Source of the DNA: Sedimentisphaerales bacterium
GTDB lineage: Bacteria > Planctomycetota > Phycisphaerae > Sedimentisphaerales > Anaerobacaceae
Assembly (NCBI GenBank): GCA_016936075.1
Contig: JAFGPS010000025.1
Span: forward strand, 1-38,959
Length of the DNA stretch: 38,959 bases
Direction of reading: 5' to 3'
Position numbers and translations under genes: made by a program. Below, piece after piece: positions 8,007-16,186 of the stretch; the stretch's first letter is position 1, and each line of letters begins with the position of its first letter. A model generated the notes under the pieces. That model did not search any database. It was not told where the DNA came from and saw only the letters and a list, made by a program, of their open reading frames with translations.

Positions 8007-9140
8007 TTAACGCCCATCTATATATTGCTGAATAAATTCTTTCGATGGAGCCGCATTTGGATCATCGAAGAATTTCCCTATATTATCGATATTGTCCTTA
8101 AGCCACTGGGTAAATTCCTGGTTCATTGCAGGAGTAAAGCCGCCGTCAGCCTGCTGCGCGGTAAAGCGTCCTTCCATCACACCGATATGTGCAAAAGTAT
8201 CTCTGAGACGAGTTTGTTCCGACTGGATAACAACAGATTCCGCAATATGAGGCGGAATAAATACAATACCCATCTCCTTTGCCAAAACGACATCTCCCGG
8301 CATTACAGTGACATAGCCGAGTTGGAGGGGACAATTCAGCCCCATCATCATATTATTTGAATTCGACTGCGGACGGAAATCTCTTACAAATACATTGAAA
8401 CCTTCGATAGACTTATTACCTTCGAGGTCACGCAATGTACCCCATATGATAGCTCCGTTGCCGGAATGATGATAAATCGAAGTACCAAGGTTATCTCCAA
8501 CATGTGATGCATCAAGTATGGCTTCGCATACATTTGCAACATATACATCGCCCTGCTGAAGCATGTCAATACCCCAAGTGTATTGGCCTGAACTTCTGTT
8601 ATCTTGACGGCCCTGCTGACTAATAGCCTGGTTAATGTCCGGACGAGCAGGCATAAATTGAGCGGTCATTGCTCTGCCGCAGATAGTTACATCTTTGTGC
8701 ATCGGTTTCATTGTCCCGATGTATTGATTATCATAAGAGCCACCGCCGCCTCCCATTGCTCCTCTCATACCAGCTCCACCGCCTCTTGCATTACCTCCCA
8801 TTGCGGCACCTTGAGCACCACCTCGCATACCTGCTCCACTCATTGCTGCTCCTGGAACAGCACCGCCGAAACCACCTCTACCTCTCATGCCGCTACCAGT
8901 TGAGCCTCTTCTCACAAGTTCCCAGGCTTCCGTAATTGTTACATATTTCATCCTTTTAATAATATCATCCGATACCTTTGGGCGGCCATCAGGAAAACGT
9001 TCACCCTGCCAGAGAGGTGAATATTGAATCATCTCTTCCTTAGTGAGTGACAATGGTTGTGCCTTAAGTGAAACCGTCATAAAGGTTGAGAGCAGAATGA
9101 TGGCAGTAAAGCATGCGAACGTAGTTGTTTTCAGCGTCAT
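8007..9140 (-). CDS. Exported RraA-like protein with a Gly-rich insertion
   Basis: This 377-aa protein starts at the ATG at 9140, which has GGAGG 8 bases upstream; the longer frame would begin with TTG inside that ribosome site. Residues 1-27 form a Sec signal peptide. The RraA/HMG-aldolase fold follows, visible as TITEAWELV, GRAMTAQF, GDVYVANV, IIWGTLRDLEG (containing the Arg-Asp pair that binds Mg and the keto acid) and GDVVLAKEMGIVFIPP. Between the first helix and the GRAMTA strand there is a low-complexity insertion (about 79-135) rich in Gly, Ala, Met and Arg. RraA-fold enzymes split 4-hydroxy-4-methyl-2-oxoglutarate-type acids to pyruvate or decarboxylate oxaloacetate. Export of such an enzyme is unexpected. 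It is the first gene of the operon. Confidence 0.8.
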   Translation of the reverse strand: MTLKTTTFACFTAIILLSTFMTVSLKAQPLSLTKEEMIQYSPLWQGERFPDGRPKVSDDIIKRMKYVTITEAWELVRRGSTGSGMRGRGGFGGAVPGAAMSGAGMRGGAQGAAMGGNARGGGAGMRGAMGGGGGSYDNQYIGTMKPMHKDVTICGRAMTAQFMPARPDINQAISQQGRQDNRSSGQYTWGIDMLQQGDVYVANVCEAILDASHVGDNLGTSIYHHSGNGAIIWGTLRDLEGNKSIEGFNVFVRDFRPQSNSNNMMMGLNCPLQLGYVTVMPGDVVLAKEMGIVFIPPHIAESVVIQSEQTRLRDTFAHIGVMEGRFTAQQADGGFTPAMNQEFTQWLKDNIDNIGKFFDDPNAAPSKEFIQQYIDGR

Positions 9141-9160
9141 TACAATAGCCTCCAAAAAAG

Positions 9161-9188
9161 TTTATATAGCAAAATGGTAAACAAGCAA
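9161..9188 (-). promoter_or_regulatory. Possible promoter of the RraA/HOGA/FGGY operon
   Basis: On the minus strand TTGCTT (9188-9183) and TATAAA (9166-9161) are 16 bases apart. The -10 lies about 20 bases before the ATG, leaving a very short leader that contains the GGAGG site. Confidence 0.4.
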
Positions 9189-9341
9189 AGTGTTTATACT
9201 TTTAGAACCGCAAATTCTTACTCAAAAGTGCTTTGCTCGGAACTATACTATGTCCTGATTAAACATTTTTATAGCTTGATACTTGTGTAAAATCAAGTGA
9301 AAAAGAATTGTTAGAAAGATAGTGTTTGAGAAACATGAAAT

Positions 9342-9368
9342 AAAAAAGATTCTAATCAGAGAATCTTT
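9342..9368 (-). terminator. Terminator downstream of the zinc-ribbon gene
   Basis: On the minus strand a perfect 9-bp stem, AAAGATTCT/AGAATCTTT with a 6-base loop, runs into a run of T. It lies 56 bases after the stop of the 74-aa zinc-ribbon ORF, with nothing between. Confidence 0.7.
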
Positions 9369-9423
9369 GGATATTTTCGAATTTACGTTATTGTTTTTGT
9401 CAAACCAATTTAATCATGAAGAC

Positions 9424-9648
9424 CTATATCGTATTTTGATAAATTCCTATAATTCCTTTATCCGATTTGATTCTTGAAGACTTTTCGCTTTTTATCTCTG
9501 AAAATCTGGTCTTACACGTCCGGCAGTACAATAATCTTAGATGATTATTGATTCCATGCCAGCCGCAAACAACAAGATTTTTGCCTTTGCGTTTTCCATA
9601 ATCCTGGCATTTTTTATTATTACAACACAAATTTGACAGAGACTGCAT
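9424..9648 (-). CDS. Stand-alone transposase-type zinc-ribbon small protein
   Basis: This 74-aa ORF resembles the N-terminal zinc ribbon found in IS1-like transposases: CNNKKCQDYGKRKGKNLVVC, then RLLYCRTCKTRFSE. In such transposases a helix-turn-helix and catalytic domain follow, but here the frame stops soon after SEIKSEKSS. A GGAG ribosome site lies 9 bases before the ATG, and a terminator hairpin follows at 9368-9342, so it forms a complete transcription unit. It could be a decayed insertion-sequence remnant or a kept small zinc-binding DNA/RNA-binding protein. No terminal inverted repeats were recognised around it. The resemblance is from memory of the family pattern. Confidence 0.6.
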   Translation of the reverse strand: MQSLSNLCCNNKKCQDYGKRKGKNLVVCGWHGINNHLRLLYCRTCKTRFSEIKSEKSSRIKSDKGIIGIYQNTI

Positions 9649-9936
9649 TGCATGGACTCCTAAATAAAATTTTTAAGGTAATAAATCTGCAAAATTAATG
9701 TCCAGTGCATGTTAATTAGAAAAAAACAATTTCTGCTTTTCATAAAATGAAATGTTCTTTTAGATAATCTCTTATTCTTAAAGAGTTTATATGTTTCAAC
9801 AGAAAGGAAAACAAAAAAACAAGTTTTCATTCTAAATTATACCTGGCTTCAATATTATTTAACATCTAACAGGGATACTTATCCCCCAATCTGAATCATA
9901 TCGGTAAAAAGGGGCAAATATATTGAGTCGCTTTTT

Positions 9937-9967
9937 TAAGAATTAACACTTTGAGTGTTAATTCTTA
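9937..9967. repeat. 14-bp perfect inverted repeat with 3-base loop
   Basis: TAAGAATTAACACT pairs perfectly with its reverse complement around a TTG loop. The plus-strand side is followed by GTTTTG, a weak T-tract. It could be a terminator, or an operator-like palindrome; no adjacent gene tells which. Confidence 0.6.
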
Positions 9968-10071
9968 GTTTTGCCAAAATACAAGTTAAGAACGCACAAT
10001 TTTTAAACGATAAATGCACAAGCGAAGGGAATTCGGAAAAAATAAAGAGATATTCTACAGGTAAAGAGGAT

Positions 10072-10123
10072 ACAGGGCTGAGGTGCGGAGGGAGAGGAAA
10101 AAGCGAGATATCCTCAGCCCTGT
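10072..10123 (-). ncRNA. Hairpin element A with conserved C/U-rich loop
   Basis: A perfect 12-bp stem (ACAGGGCTGAGG/CCTCAGCCCTGT) encloses a 28-base loop. Read on the minus strand the loop contains CTCGCTTTTTCCTCT followed by CCCTCCGC, almost identical to the loops at 26373-26404 and 28917-28946 although the stems differ. Unlike those two it has no T-tract after the stem on either strand. Minus-strand orientation is assumed from the relatives; a weak TTGATT/N17/CATATT lies upstream on that strand. Confidence 0.55.
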
Positions 10124-10360
10124 GAATGTACTTTACTTAAATATGCAATATTAACTTTCTAAAATCAATAGTTATCTAAATCAAAAACAGTTCATTTTCT
10201 CGCAGCTTATTCAATTAGTTCCACCATCTTCATTATCAATCAGTATGATAAACCAGTTTACTGTTTCTGTCAACAGGAAAAAAGCAAAAAAAATATTTTT
10301 TTAATCTTTTTTTAATCTTCATATTTCTGATAGCTATTATTCCATTATAAACCGAAAAAT

Positions 10361-10405
10361 CGGGCTGGGGCAAGGAGGAAAGGAGAGTTGAAAAACCCCA
10401 GCCCG
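10361..10405 (-). ncRNA. Hairpin element B with anti-SD-like loop
   Basis: A perfect 10-bp stem (CGGGCTGGGG/CCCCAGCCCG) has a 25-base loop. On the minus strand the loop reads TTTTTCAACTCTCC then TTTCCTCCTTG, containing CCTCCTT as in the 3' end of 16S rRNA, and the stem is followed by ATTTTTC. The loop is related in composition, but not identical, to that of elements A, E and F. Confidence 0.5.
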
Positions 10406-10595
10406 TAATCCGTTTAAGATTCATACGCAATAAATATTAGAAAGTTCACTTTTTCACCTCATATTTATTTATTTTAAGAACTTAGTTCAAATTTTATCAA
10501 AATGGCTTCAATATTCCAATAAAAACTCAAAAAACACTAAAATAACCGACTTTTTATTTTCAAATATTTGAAGAATAATGAATCACTATAAATTC

Positions 10596-10624
10596 TTGAC
10601 GAAATACTACTTTTCGGCTATTCT
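10596..10624 (+). promoter_or_regulatory. Probable aspS promoter
   Basis: TTGACG (10596-10601) and TATTCT (10619-10624) are separated by 17 bases, leaving a leader of about 55 bases before the aspS ATG. Confidence 0.6.
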
Positions 10625-10686
10625 ATTGGGCTGTTTTCTTCGCAAATGCAGGAATTATAAGAAATTATTTTTTGAAAGTATTTTAA

Positions 10687-12501
10687 ATGCTTAAAAGAAC
10701 TCATAATTGCGGCCAACTTCGAATCGAAGATTCAGGTCTGAAAGTTATTTTAGCTGGTTGGGTAAATTCTTATCGTGACCATGGAAATCTTGTTTTTATC
10801 GATTTAAGAGACCGTGAAGGTCTTACTCAGATTGTTTTTAATCCGGACACTAATCCTGAAATGCATAAACTTGCAAGAACAATTCGCTGCGAGTGGGTAA
10901 TTGCGATCGAAGGAATCGCCCAGCCCAGAAGCGAAGGCATGGAAAATCCAAAATTATCGACTGGTAAAATCGAAGTATCCGTAGACAAACTGGAAATATT
11001 AAATATATCCAAAACGCCACCATTTGAAGTTGATAACGCGGACAAAACTGGTGAGGAACTCAGGCTTGCTTACCGTTATATCGACCTTAGAAGGCCGGTT
11101 ATGCAGCACAAATTGCGTACCAGGCATAAAGTAACCAAAATAACAAGGGATTATTTCGACAATCTCGGCTTCTGGGAAATCGAAACTCCTATGCTTGGCA
11201 AGAGCACACCTGAAGGAGCAAGAGATTTTCTCGTACCAAGCAGACTGGTTCCCAACACGTTCTATGCCCTGCCGCAATCGCCACAGCTTTTCAAACAAAT
11301 CCTAATGGTTAGTGATGTCGAAAAATATTTCCAGATAGTTCGCTGCTTCCGTGATGAAGATCCACGTGCTGACAGGCAGGCTGAATTTACTCAGATTGAC
11401 GTCGAAATGAGTTTTGTTGATACAGATGATATAATTTCAGTTCACGAGAATCTTGCAGCCAAAATCTGGAAGGAAATTCTGGGTGTGGATGTTAAGCTCC
11501 CAATGAGACGAATGACCTACAACGAATCAATGTCTGATTATGGTATAGATAGACCCGATTTGCGTTTTGATATGAAATTAAAAGACATTACCGACATAGC
11601 AAAAGAAACCAGCTTTAAAGTCTTTACTTCAACGATTGAAAATGGCGGTATAGTGAAAGGTCTTTGTGCCCCTGGTGGAGATAAATATTCAAGAAGCGAT
11701 ATTGAAAAAGTTCTTACAAAATTTGTTGCTGATTACGGTGCAAAGGGCTTGGCATGGGCAAAAGTTAAATCTGAAGACGGTAACCTGACTCTTCAGGGAG
11801 GCTCTGCGAAATTCTTTAGTCAGGAACAGGCAAAGCAGCTATTGGAACGTTTCGACGCAAAAGCTGATGACTTGCTTTTATTCGTTGCTGATAACGAAGC
11901 TATAGTTAATAAATCGCTTGCTCCTCTGCGATGCAAGCTCGGAAGAGAGTTGAAACTTTATGATGATGATAGTTTTGAGTTCGTTTGGGTAGTTGATTTC
12001 CCATTATTCGAATGGAACGAAGACGAAAAACGTTTCGATTCACTGCACCATCCATTTACCGCGCCGGTAGATGATGACCTTGAAAAACTCGAGACCGACC
12101 CGGGCCATATCCGCTCAAAGGCGTACGATATAGTTGTCAACGGCTCAGAAATCGGCGGTGGAAGTATTCGTATCCATAACATGAAAACACAGCAGAAGGT
12201 TTTTGACCTGCTCAATATTACACGTGAACAGGCTGAGGATAGATTCGGCTTCTTCCTGAAAGCACTGGAGTACGGCGCACCTCCTCACGGCGGAATCGCT
12301 TTCGGATTAGACAGGCTTGTGATGCTTTTAACTGGAACGGAAAACATCCGTGACGTAATCGCATTTCCGAAAACTCAACGCGGCCAGTGCCTCTTAACCG
12401 AAGCTCCGAGCGGAGTAGACCTAAAACAACTAAATGAATTGAATTTAAGAGTGCAAACGCATTCGCATAAAATTGATGAGATAGCCAGCGAAGAGCAGTA
12501 A
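10687..12501 (+). CDS. aspS: Aspartyl-tRNA synthetase
   Basis: This 604-aa class II synthetase charges tRNA-Asp with aspartate. The N-terminal OB-fold anticodon-binding domain begins with HNCGQLR and GWVNSYRDHGNLVFIDLRD. The catalytic core shows motif 2 (FRDEDPRADRQAEFTQIDVEMSF region) and motif 3 (GIAFGLDRLVML). A bacterial-type GAD insertion lies in the middle (about 280-420), giving the long bacterial length. The start is a plain ATG with only a weak GAAAG upstream, and no better in-frame start is near. The MscS gene follows 55 bases later. Confidence 0.97.
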   Translation: MLKRTHNCGQLRIEDSGLKVILAGWVNSYRDHGNLVFIDLRDREGLTQIVFNPDTNPEMHKLARTIRCEWVIAIEGIAQPRSEGMENPKLSTGKIEVSVDKLEILNISKTPPFEVDNADKTGEELRLAYRYIDLRRPVMQHKLRTRHKVTKITRDYFDNLGFWEIETPMLGKSTPEGARDFLVPSRLVPNTFYALPQSPQLFKQILMVSDVEKYFQIVRCFRDEDPRADRQAEFTQIDVEMSFVDTDDIISVHENLAAKIWKEILGVDVKLPMRRMTYNESMSDYGIDRPDLRFDMKLKDITDIAKETSFKVFTSTIENGGIVKGLCAPGGDKYSRSDIEKVLTKFVADYGAKGLAWAKVKSEDGNLTLQGGSAKFFSQEQAKQLLERFDAKADDLLLFVADNEAIVNKSLAPLRCKLGRELKLYDDDSFEFVWVVDFPLFEWNEDEKRFDSLHHPFTAPVDDDLEKLETDPGHIRSKAYDIVVNGSEIGGGSIRIHNMKTQQKVFDLLNITREQAEDRFGFFLKALEYGAPPHGGIAFGLDRLVMLLTGTENIRDVIAFPKTQRGQCLLTEAPSGVDLKQLNELNLRVQTHSHKIDEIASEEQ

Positions 12502-12556
12502 AACCGATTGCATTAATGATAAATAACAATACAGGTTTAATACGGGGAGAATTAAA

Positions 12557-13660
12557 ATGATGGTATTAATACAGTATTGGGAAATTTCAATCTGGGTATT
12601 TGGACTACCAATATTAGCAGGTTTAATCGGAAGTAAATATATCCGGAAATTACTGCTGAAATTAGCACTAAAATCGGATAATGACATTGATAACTCATTA
12701 ATACTTCATTGCTTTAAGCCGTTGCTATGGTTAATGGTCTTTTTTGTTATACGATTCGCTGTAGGTACCTCGTACCCTGAAAAAGAATTAATTAGTATTA
12801 ATGAAGTCGAACACCTTCTCGCCCTGCTTCTAATCGGTTTGGTTTCATGGTTCTTAATCAAGGCGGTTTCGGTTTTCGAGGATATCATAACAAGCCGTTT
12901 TGATATTAGCACAGAAGATAATCTTCAAGCCAGGAAAATTCATACTCAATTCAGAGTACTTAAGAGAATAGTAATTATTGTTGTGATTGTTATTGCGGTT
13001 GCAGCAATGCTTATGACTTTTCCCAGAATCAAACAGCTTGGTACGGCCATTTTTGCATCAGCGGGAATCATTGGAATCATTTTAGGTTTTGCTGCTCAGC
13101 GAACTTTATCTACTTTCATAGCCGGATTGCAAATTGCATTCACCCAGCCAATACGTGTTGATGATGTCGTGATTGTCGAAGGAGAATGGGGAAGAATAGA
13201 AGAAATTACTCTTACCTATGTTGTTGTAAAAATATGGGATTTGAGAAGATTAATTGTACCAATTACATACTTCATTGAAAAACCGTTCCAAAACTGGACA
13301 CGTGTAAGTGCAGATATTCTCGGTACAGTTTTTCTTTATGCAGACTATAACGTCCCTGTTGAAGAACTCAGGAAAGAACTCGAAAGGCTTCTGAAAGAAA
13401 CTGCTCTATGGGACGGTAAAGTATGTGGATTAGTGGTAACTAACGCAACAGAAAAAGCTGTCGAGCTTCGCGCCCTTATGAGCGCTTCAGACGCATCGGC
13501 CGCATGGAATCTACGTTGTTATATACGTGAACAATTAATTGATTTTATCAAAACTAAATACCCAAAATCTCTACCAAAATTCAGAGCTGAAATGGAAGCG
13601 CCTACTAAAGAAACTAAAAGAAGCACTTCAAAAGGCAAGAGCACTCAAACTGCTAAATAA
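12557..13660 (+). CDS. MscS-family mechanosensitive channel
   Basis: This 367-aa membrane protein probably releases solutes on osmotic down-shock. Hydrophobic segments lie near residues 8-25, 50-68, 82-105 and 135-160. The pore-lining helix is in the AIFASAGIIGIILGFAAQRTLSTFIAGLQIAF region, followed by the cytoplasmic beta domain with QPIRVDDVVIVEGEWGRIEEITLTYVVV, the standard MscS signature. A basic low-complexity tail (TKETKRSTSKGKSTQ) ends the protein. The start has GGGGA upstream. It lies in the same direction between aspS and the sensor kinase and is probably co-transcribed with them. Confidence 0.92.
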   Translation: MMVLIQYWEISIWVFGLPILAGLIGSKYIRKLLLKLALKSDNDIDNSLILHCFKPLLWLMVFFVIRFAVGTSYPEKELISINEVEHLLALLLIGLVSWFLIKAVSVFEDIITSRFDISTEDNLQARKIHTQFRVLKRIVIIVVIVIAVAAMLMTFPRIKQLGTAIFASAGIIGIILGFAAQRTLSTFIAGLQIAFTQPIRVDDVVIVEGEWGRIEEITLTYVVVKIWDLRRLIVPITYFIEKPFQNWTRVSADILGTVFLYADYNVPVEELRKELERLLKETALWDGKVCGLVVTNATEKAVELRALMSASDASAAWNLRCYIREQLIDFIKTKYPKSLPKFRAEMEAPTKETKRSTSKGKSTQTAK

Positions 13661-13685
13661 AACTTAATCTGGAGCATGAATAGCT

Positions 13686-15335
13686 TTGTTAAAAAAGCGA
13701 TTTTTTATAATTAGGCGTCTATGGAAAAGACTTCTTAGAGTCCTGCATCTTTCACCATTATCTTTGGCTGTCAAATGCCAATTGATGTTTGGCCTTGCGG
13801 TAGTTTTCACTTTGTTTTTGGCATTAATTTTACCTTATATAAGGATGCAACAACTCGTCAAACAAGGATACCTCGATACAGAAAGAGCAAAAACAGATTT
13901 ACTATTTGCCAAGCATTTTCAAAACAACGCTTTCAGCAACTCTGATCTTACCCCGCTTGATAATACAGGACGAGTCATCGATCCTAATAATCCCCAGGTA
14001 CGCTGGATTCGTTTCGCAAAAGAAAACATCCTCGAGCAAGAGCAAGTTAAGAAATTAACTGAAAATCAGTATGAAACTGTAAAGGAGTTACTCGAAGATG
14101 AAAGCCAAAATGATATAATCAAATATCAAAAAAACGAAGACGTCACGTATTGTAACTATGTTAGATTTCTTCGGGCATCGGATAATTGTATGAGTTGCCA
14201 TAATGAGCAGGAACCAGCGAGCACTTTTTTGCAAAACGAACTTATCGGGGCCTTGATAACTTATCATCCGATTAGCGAATATACTATTACTAATTTATTA
14301 AACTGGGTATGGCTTACTGTAGCAGGATTAATAGCAGGAACAGGCGCAATTATCACATTCTATTGGATTACACAAAGGGTCATTCTTCGCCCAATTCGGC
14401 AACTTCGCGGCATGGTAAACAATGTCGCCGAAGGTAATCTTGATATAAGAAGCATGATCAAAACCGGCGATGAATACGAAAGGCTTGCTGATGCTTTCAA
14501 TCACATGCTTGACGGACTGCAGGAAGCGCAGGAGAAACTGCGCAATGCAAATGTTCAACTCGACGCCAAAATATCTGAATTATCCCAGCGGAATATCGAA
14601 CTTTTCAAAGCCAATAAAATTAAAAGTGAATTTCTCGCCAACGTCTCACACGAATTCAGAACTCCTTTGAATGCGATTCTTGGCTTCGCACAGGTGCTTC
14701 GCGAAAAACCTCTAACATTAACCAAAGACAAAGCTGAAAGATACGCTGATAATATCATCACAGGTGGGAACAGACTGCTTAATATGATTAACGACCTGCT
14801 CGAACTTGCAAAAACAAGAGCAGGGAAAATAGAATTGCATATAGAAAAGGCTTCTATACCACAGCTTATAGAATCAGCCGTATCTTCATTTTCACTGGAA
14901 ACAATGAAGAAAGAAATTCTGGTTACTACTTTGGTTGAAGAAAATCTGCCTTTCCTCGTATCCGATGCGGGAAAAGTTCAGCAGATAATTTATAATTTTC
15001 TAAGTAATGCGGTAAAGTTCACACCTAAAAACGGCAAAATTGAAATTAATACATCTCTTAAGAAAGACGGTAAAATTCTTTGCATTGCAGTAACCGATAA
15101 TGGCTGTGGAATTGAAGATGAAGACAAAGAAAAAATATTTGAAAAATTTGTCACCGCCGATAGTTCCCTGACACGTGAATCGTCAGGCACAGGGCTTGGA
15201 TTGGCAATAAGCTCGGAATTAGCGTCACTGCTTGCTGGAAAAGTTGGAGTAGAAAGTAAAATTGGAGAAGGATCAACCTTCTGGCTCGAAATCCCAATCA
15301 TACTTTCAACGGAAACGACACAAGCTCAAACGTAA
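13686..15335 (+). CDS. Sensor histidine kinase with a c-type heme site (DUF3365-like)
   Basis: This is a 549-aa hybrid of periplasmic sensor and cytoplasmic kinase. TM1 spans about 31-52 and TM2 205-228. The periplasmic domain between them carries Cys168-x-x-Cys171-His172 (NCMSCHNEQ), the covalent heme c motif, in a setting like DUF3365/Tll0287 sensor domains. HAMP (about 230-285), a coiled region, HisKA with phospho-acceptor His322 (SHEFRTPLNAILGF) and HATPase motifs N (NFLSNAVKFTP), G1 (DNGCGI), F (IFEKF) and G2 (GTGLGLAI) follow. The start is TTG at 13686 with GGAG upstream; an in-frame stop precedes it at 13677. There is no receiver domain, and no response-regulator gene lies nearby. It probably senses redox state, oxygen or NO, which is inferred. 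Confidence 0.88.
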   Translation: MLKKRFFIIRRLWKRLLRVLHLSPLSLAVKCQLMFGLAVVFTLFLALILPYIRMQQLVKQGYLDTERAKTDLLFAKHFQNNAFSNSDLTPLDNTGRVIDPNNPQVRWIRFAKENILEQEQVKKLTENQYETVKELLEDESQNDIIKYQKNEDVTYCNYVRFLRASDNCMSCHNEQEPASTFLQNELIGALITYHPISEYTITNLLNWVWLTVAGLIAGTGAIITFYWITQRVILRPIRQLRGMVNNVAEGNLDIRSMIKTGDEYERLADAFNHMLDGLQEAQEKLRNANVQLDAKISELSQRNIELFKANKIKSEFLANVSHEFRTPLNAILGFAQVLREKPLTLTKDKAERYADNIITGGNRLLNMINDLLELAKTRAGKIELHIEKASIPQLIESAVSSFSLETMKKEILVTTLVEENLPFLVSDAGKVQQIIYNFLSNAVKFTPKNGKIEINTSLKKDGKILCIAVTDNGCGIEDEDKEKIFEKFVTADSSLTRESSGTGLGLAISSELASLLAGKVGVESKIGEGSTFWLEIPIILSTETTQAQT

Positions 15336-15338
15336 TTA

Positions 15339-16073
15339 CTATTGTTCAAGCTCGTATAAAATAAGCGATGATGCGACAATCCCTGCTGTTTCCGTTCGTA
15401 ATATTCTCCTGCCGAGACTAAATGCTTTAACTCCTCTGTGGCTGAATTCCTCAAGTTCACCATCGCTGAATCCACCTTCCGGACCAATGAATAAAGCAAT
15501 TTTTCCGGGAATCGATGCGTTGCTTCGTAATATCTCTTTTAATGATACACAATCCAGAGTCGAGCCGAAAAGGCATATATCATAGCCATCTAATTCAGCC
15601 AAAGCCTGATTCATGGTGACTGGACTTTTAATTGAAGGAATTATACCTCGCCCTGACTGCTCGGCAGCTTCGGCAATGATGCTCTCAAAACGTGATAGCT
15701 TTTCTTTCGTGATTTTTTCGGGCTTTCTAACAATACTTCGCTCTGTAATGACAGGAACAAAACATGTCACTCCAACCTCTGTGCATTTTTGCAATACAAC
15801 CTCGAACTTATCACGTGCCAGCATGCTCTGATATAGTGTAATACTCGTATGAGGTTCTGCTTCGCATTTATTCTGGTCTATGATTTCCCCAGTTATTTCT
15901 TTTTGTGAAATACCTGTAAGCCTGGCATGGTATTCCATACCAGTATTGTCCAACACAATAATTTCATTCCCGGTCTTCATACGCAATACATCACGAATCT
16001 GATGCACACGCGGATCAGTGATTTTTACCTGCCCTGCCGAAATACTGTCTTTATTAATAAAAAATCTTTGCAT
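15339..16073 (-). CDS. rsmE: 16S rRNA (uracil-1498-N3)-methyltransferase RsmE
   Basis: This 244-aa SPOUT-fold methyltransferase methylates U1498 of 16S rRNA in assembled 30S subunits. The N-terminal PUA-like domain begins MQRFF and includes HQIRDVLRMKTGNEIIV. The C-terminal knotted SAM-binding domain has IGPEGGFSDGE and LGRRILRTETA, both diagnostic. Its 3' end lies 3 bases from the convergent sensor-kinase gene, with no terminator hairpin between them, so the two transcripts probably overlap. Confidence 0.95.
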   Translation of the reverse strand: MQRFFINKDSISAGQVKITDPRVHQIRDVLRMKTGNEIIVLDNTGMEYHARLTGISQKEITGEIIDQNKCEAEPHTSITLYQSMLARDKFEVVLQKCTEVGVTCFVPVITERSIVRKPEKITKEKLSRFESIIAEAAEQSGRGIIPSIKSPVTMNQALAELDGYDICLFGSTLDCVSLKEILRSNASIPGKIALFIGPEGGFSDGELEEFSHRGVKAFSLGRRILRTETAGIVASSLILYELEQ

Positions 16074-16115
16074 ATCAATATAATATAAGATATTAAAGAT
16101 TTCTCAATCTTCAAA

Positions 16116-16144
16116 TTGAAACTATGAGTATCTTTTATTACAAT
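16116..16144 (+). promoter_or_regulatory. Promoter of the S9 peptidase gene
   Basis: TTGAAA (16116-16121) and TACAAT (16139-16144) are 17 bases apart, about 42 bases before the ATG. Each hexamer matches the consensus at five of six positions. Confidence 0.7.
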
Positions 16145-16186
16145 ACTCAGGAAATATGTTAGCTGGTTTAATAAAGGAGAAAACCA

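Larger units (their letters stand above)
9654..10595. other. Gene-poor intergenic stretch
   Basis: No convincing coding region is visible in this AT-rich stretch between the divergent zinc-ribbon gene and aspS. It contains the long palindrome at 9937-9967 and the two hairpins at 10072-10123 and 10361-10405, listed separately. Confidence 0.6.

Noticed and set aside
10072-10123. CRISPR or MITE explanation for the repeated hairpins
   Set aside because: Copies are scattered, not spaced as an array; stems differ between copies and no target-site duplications or long conserved ends are visible.
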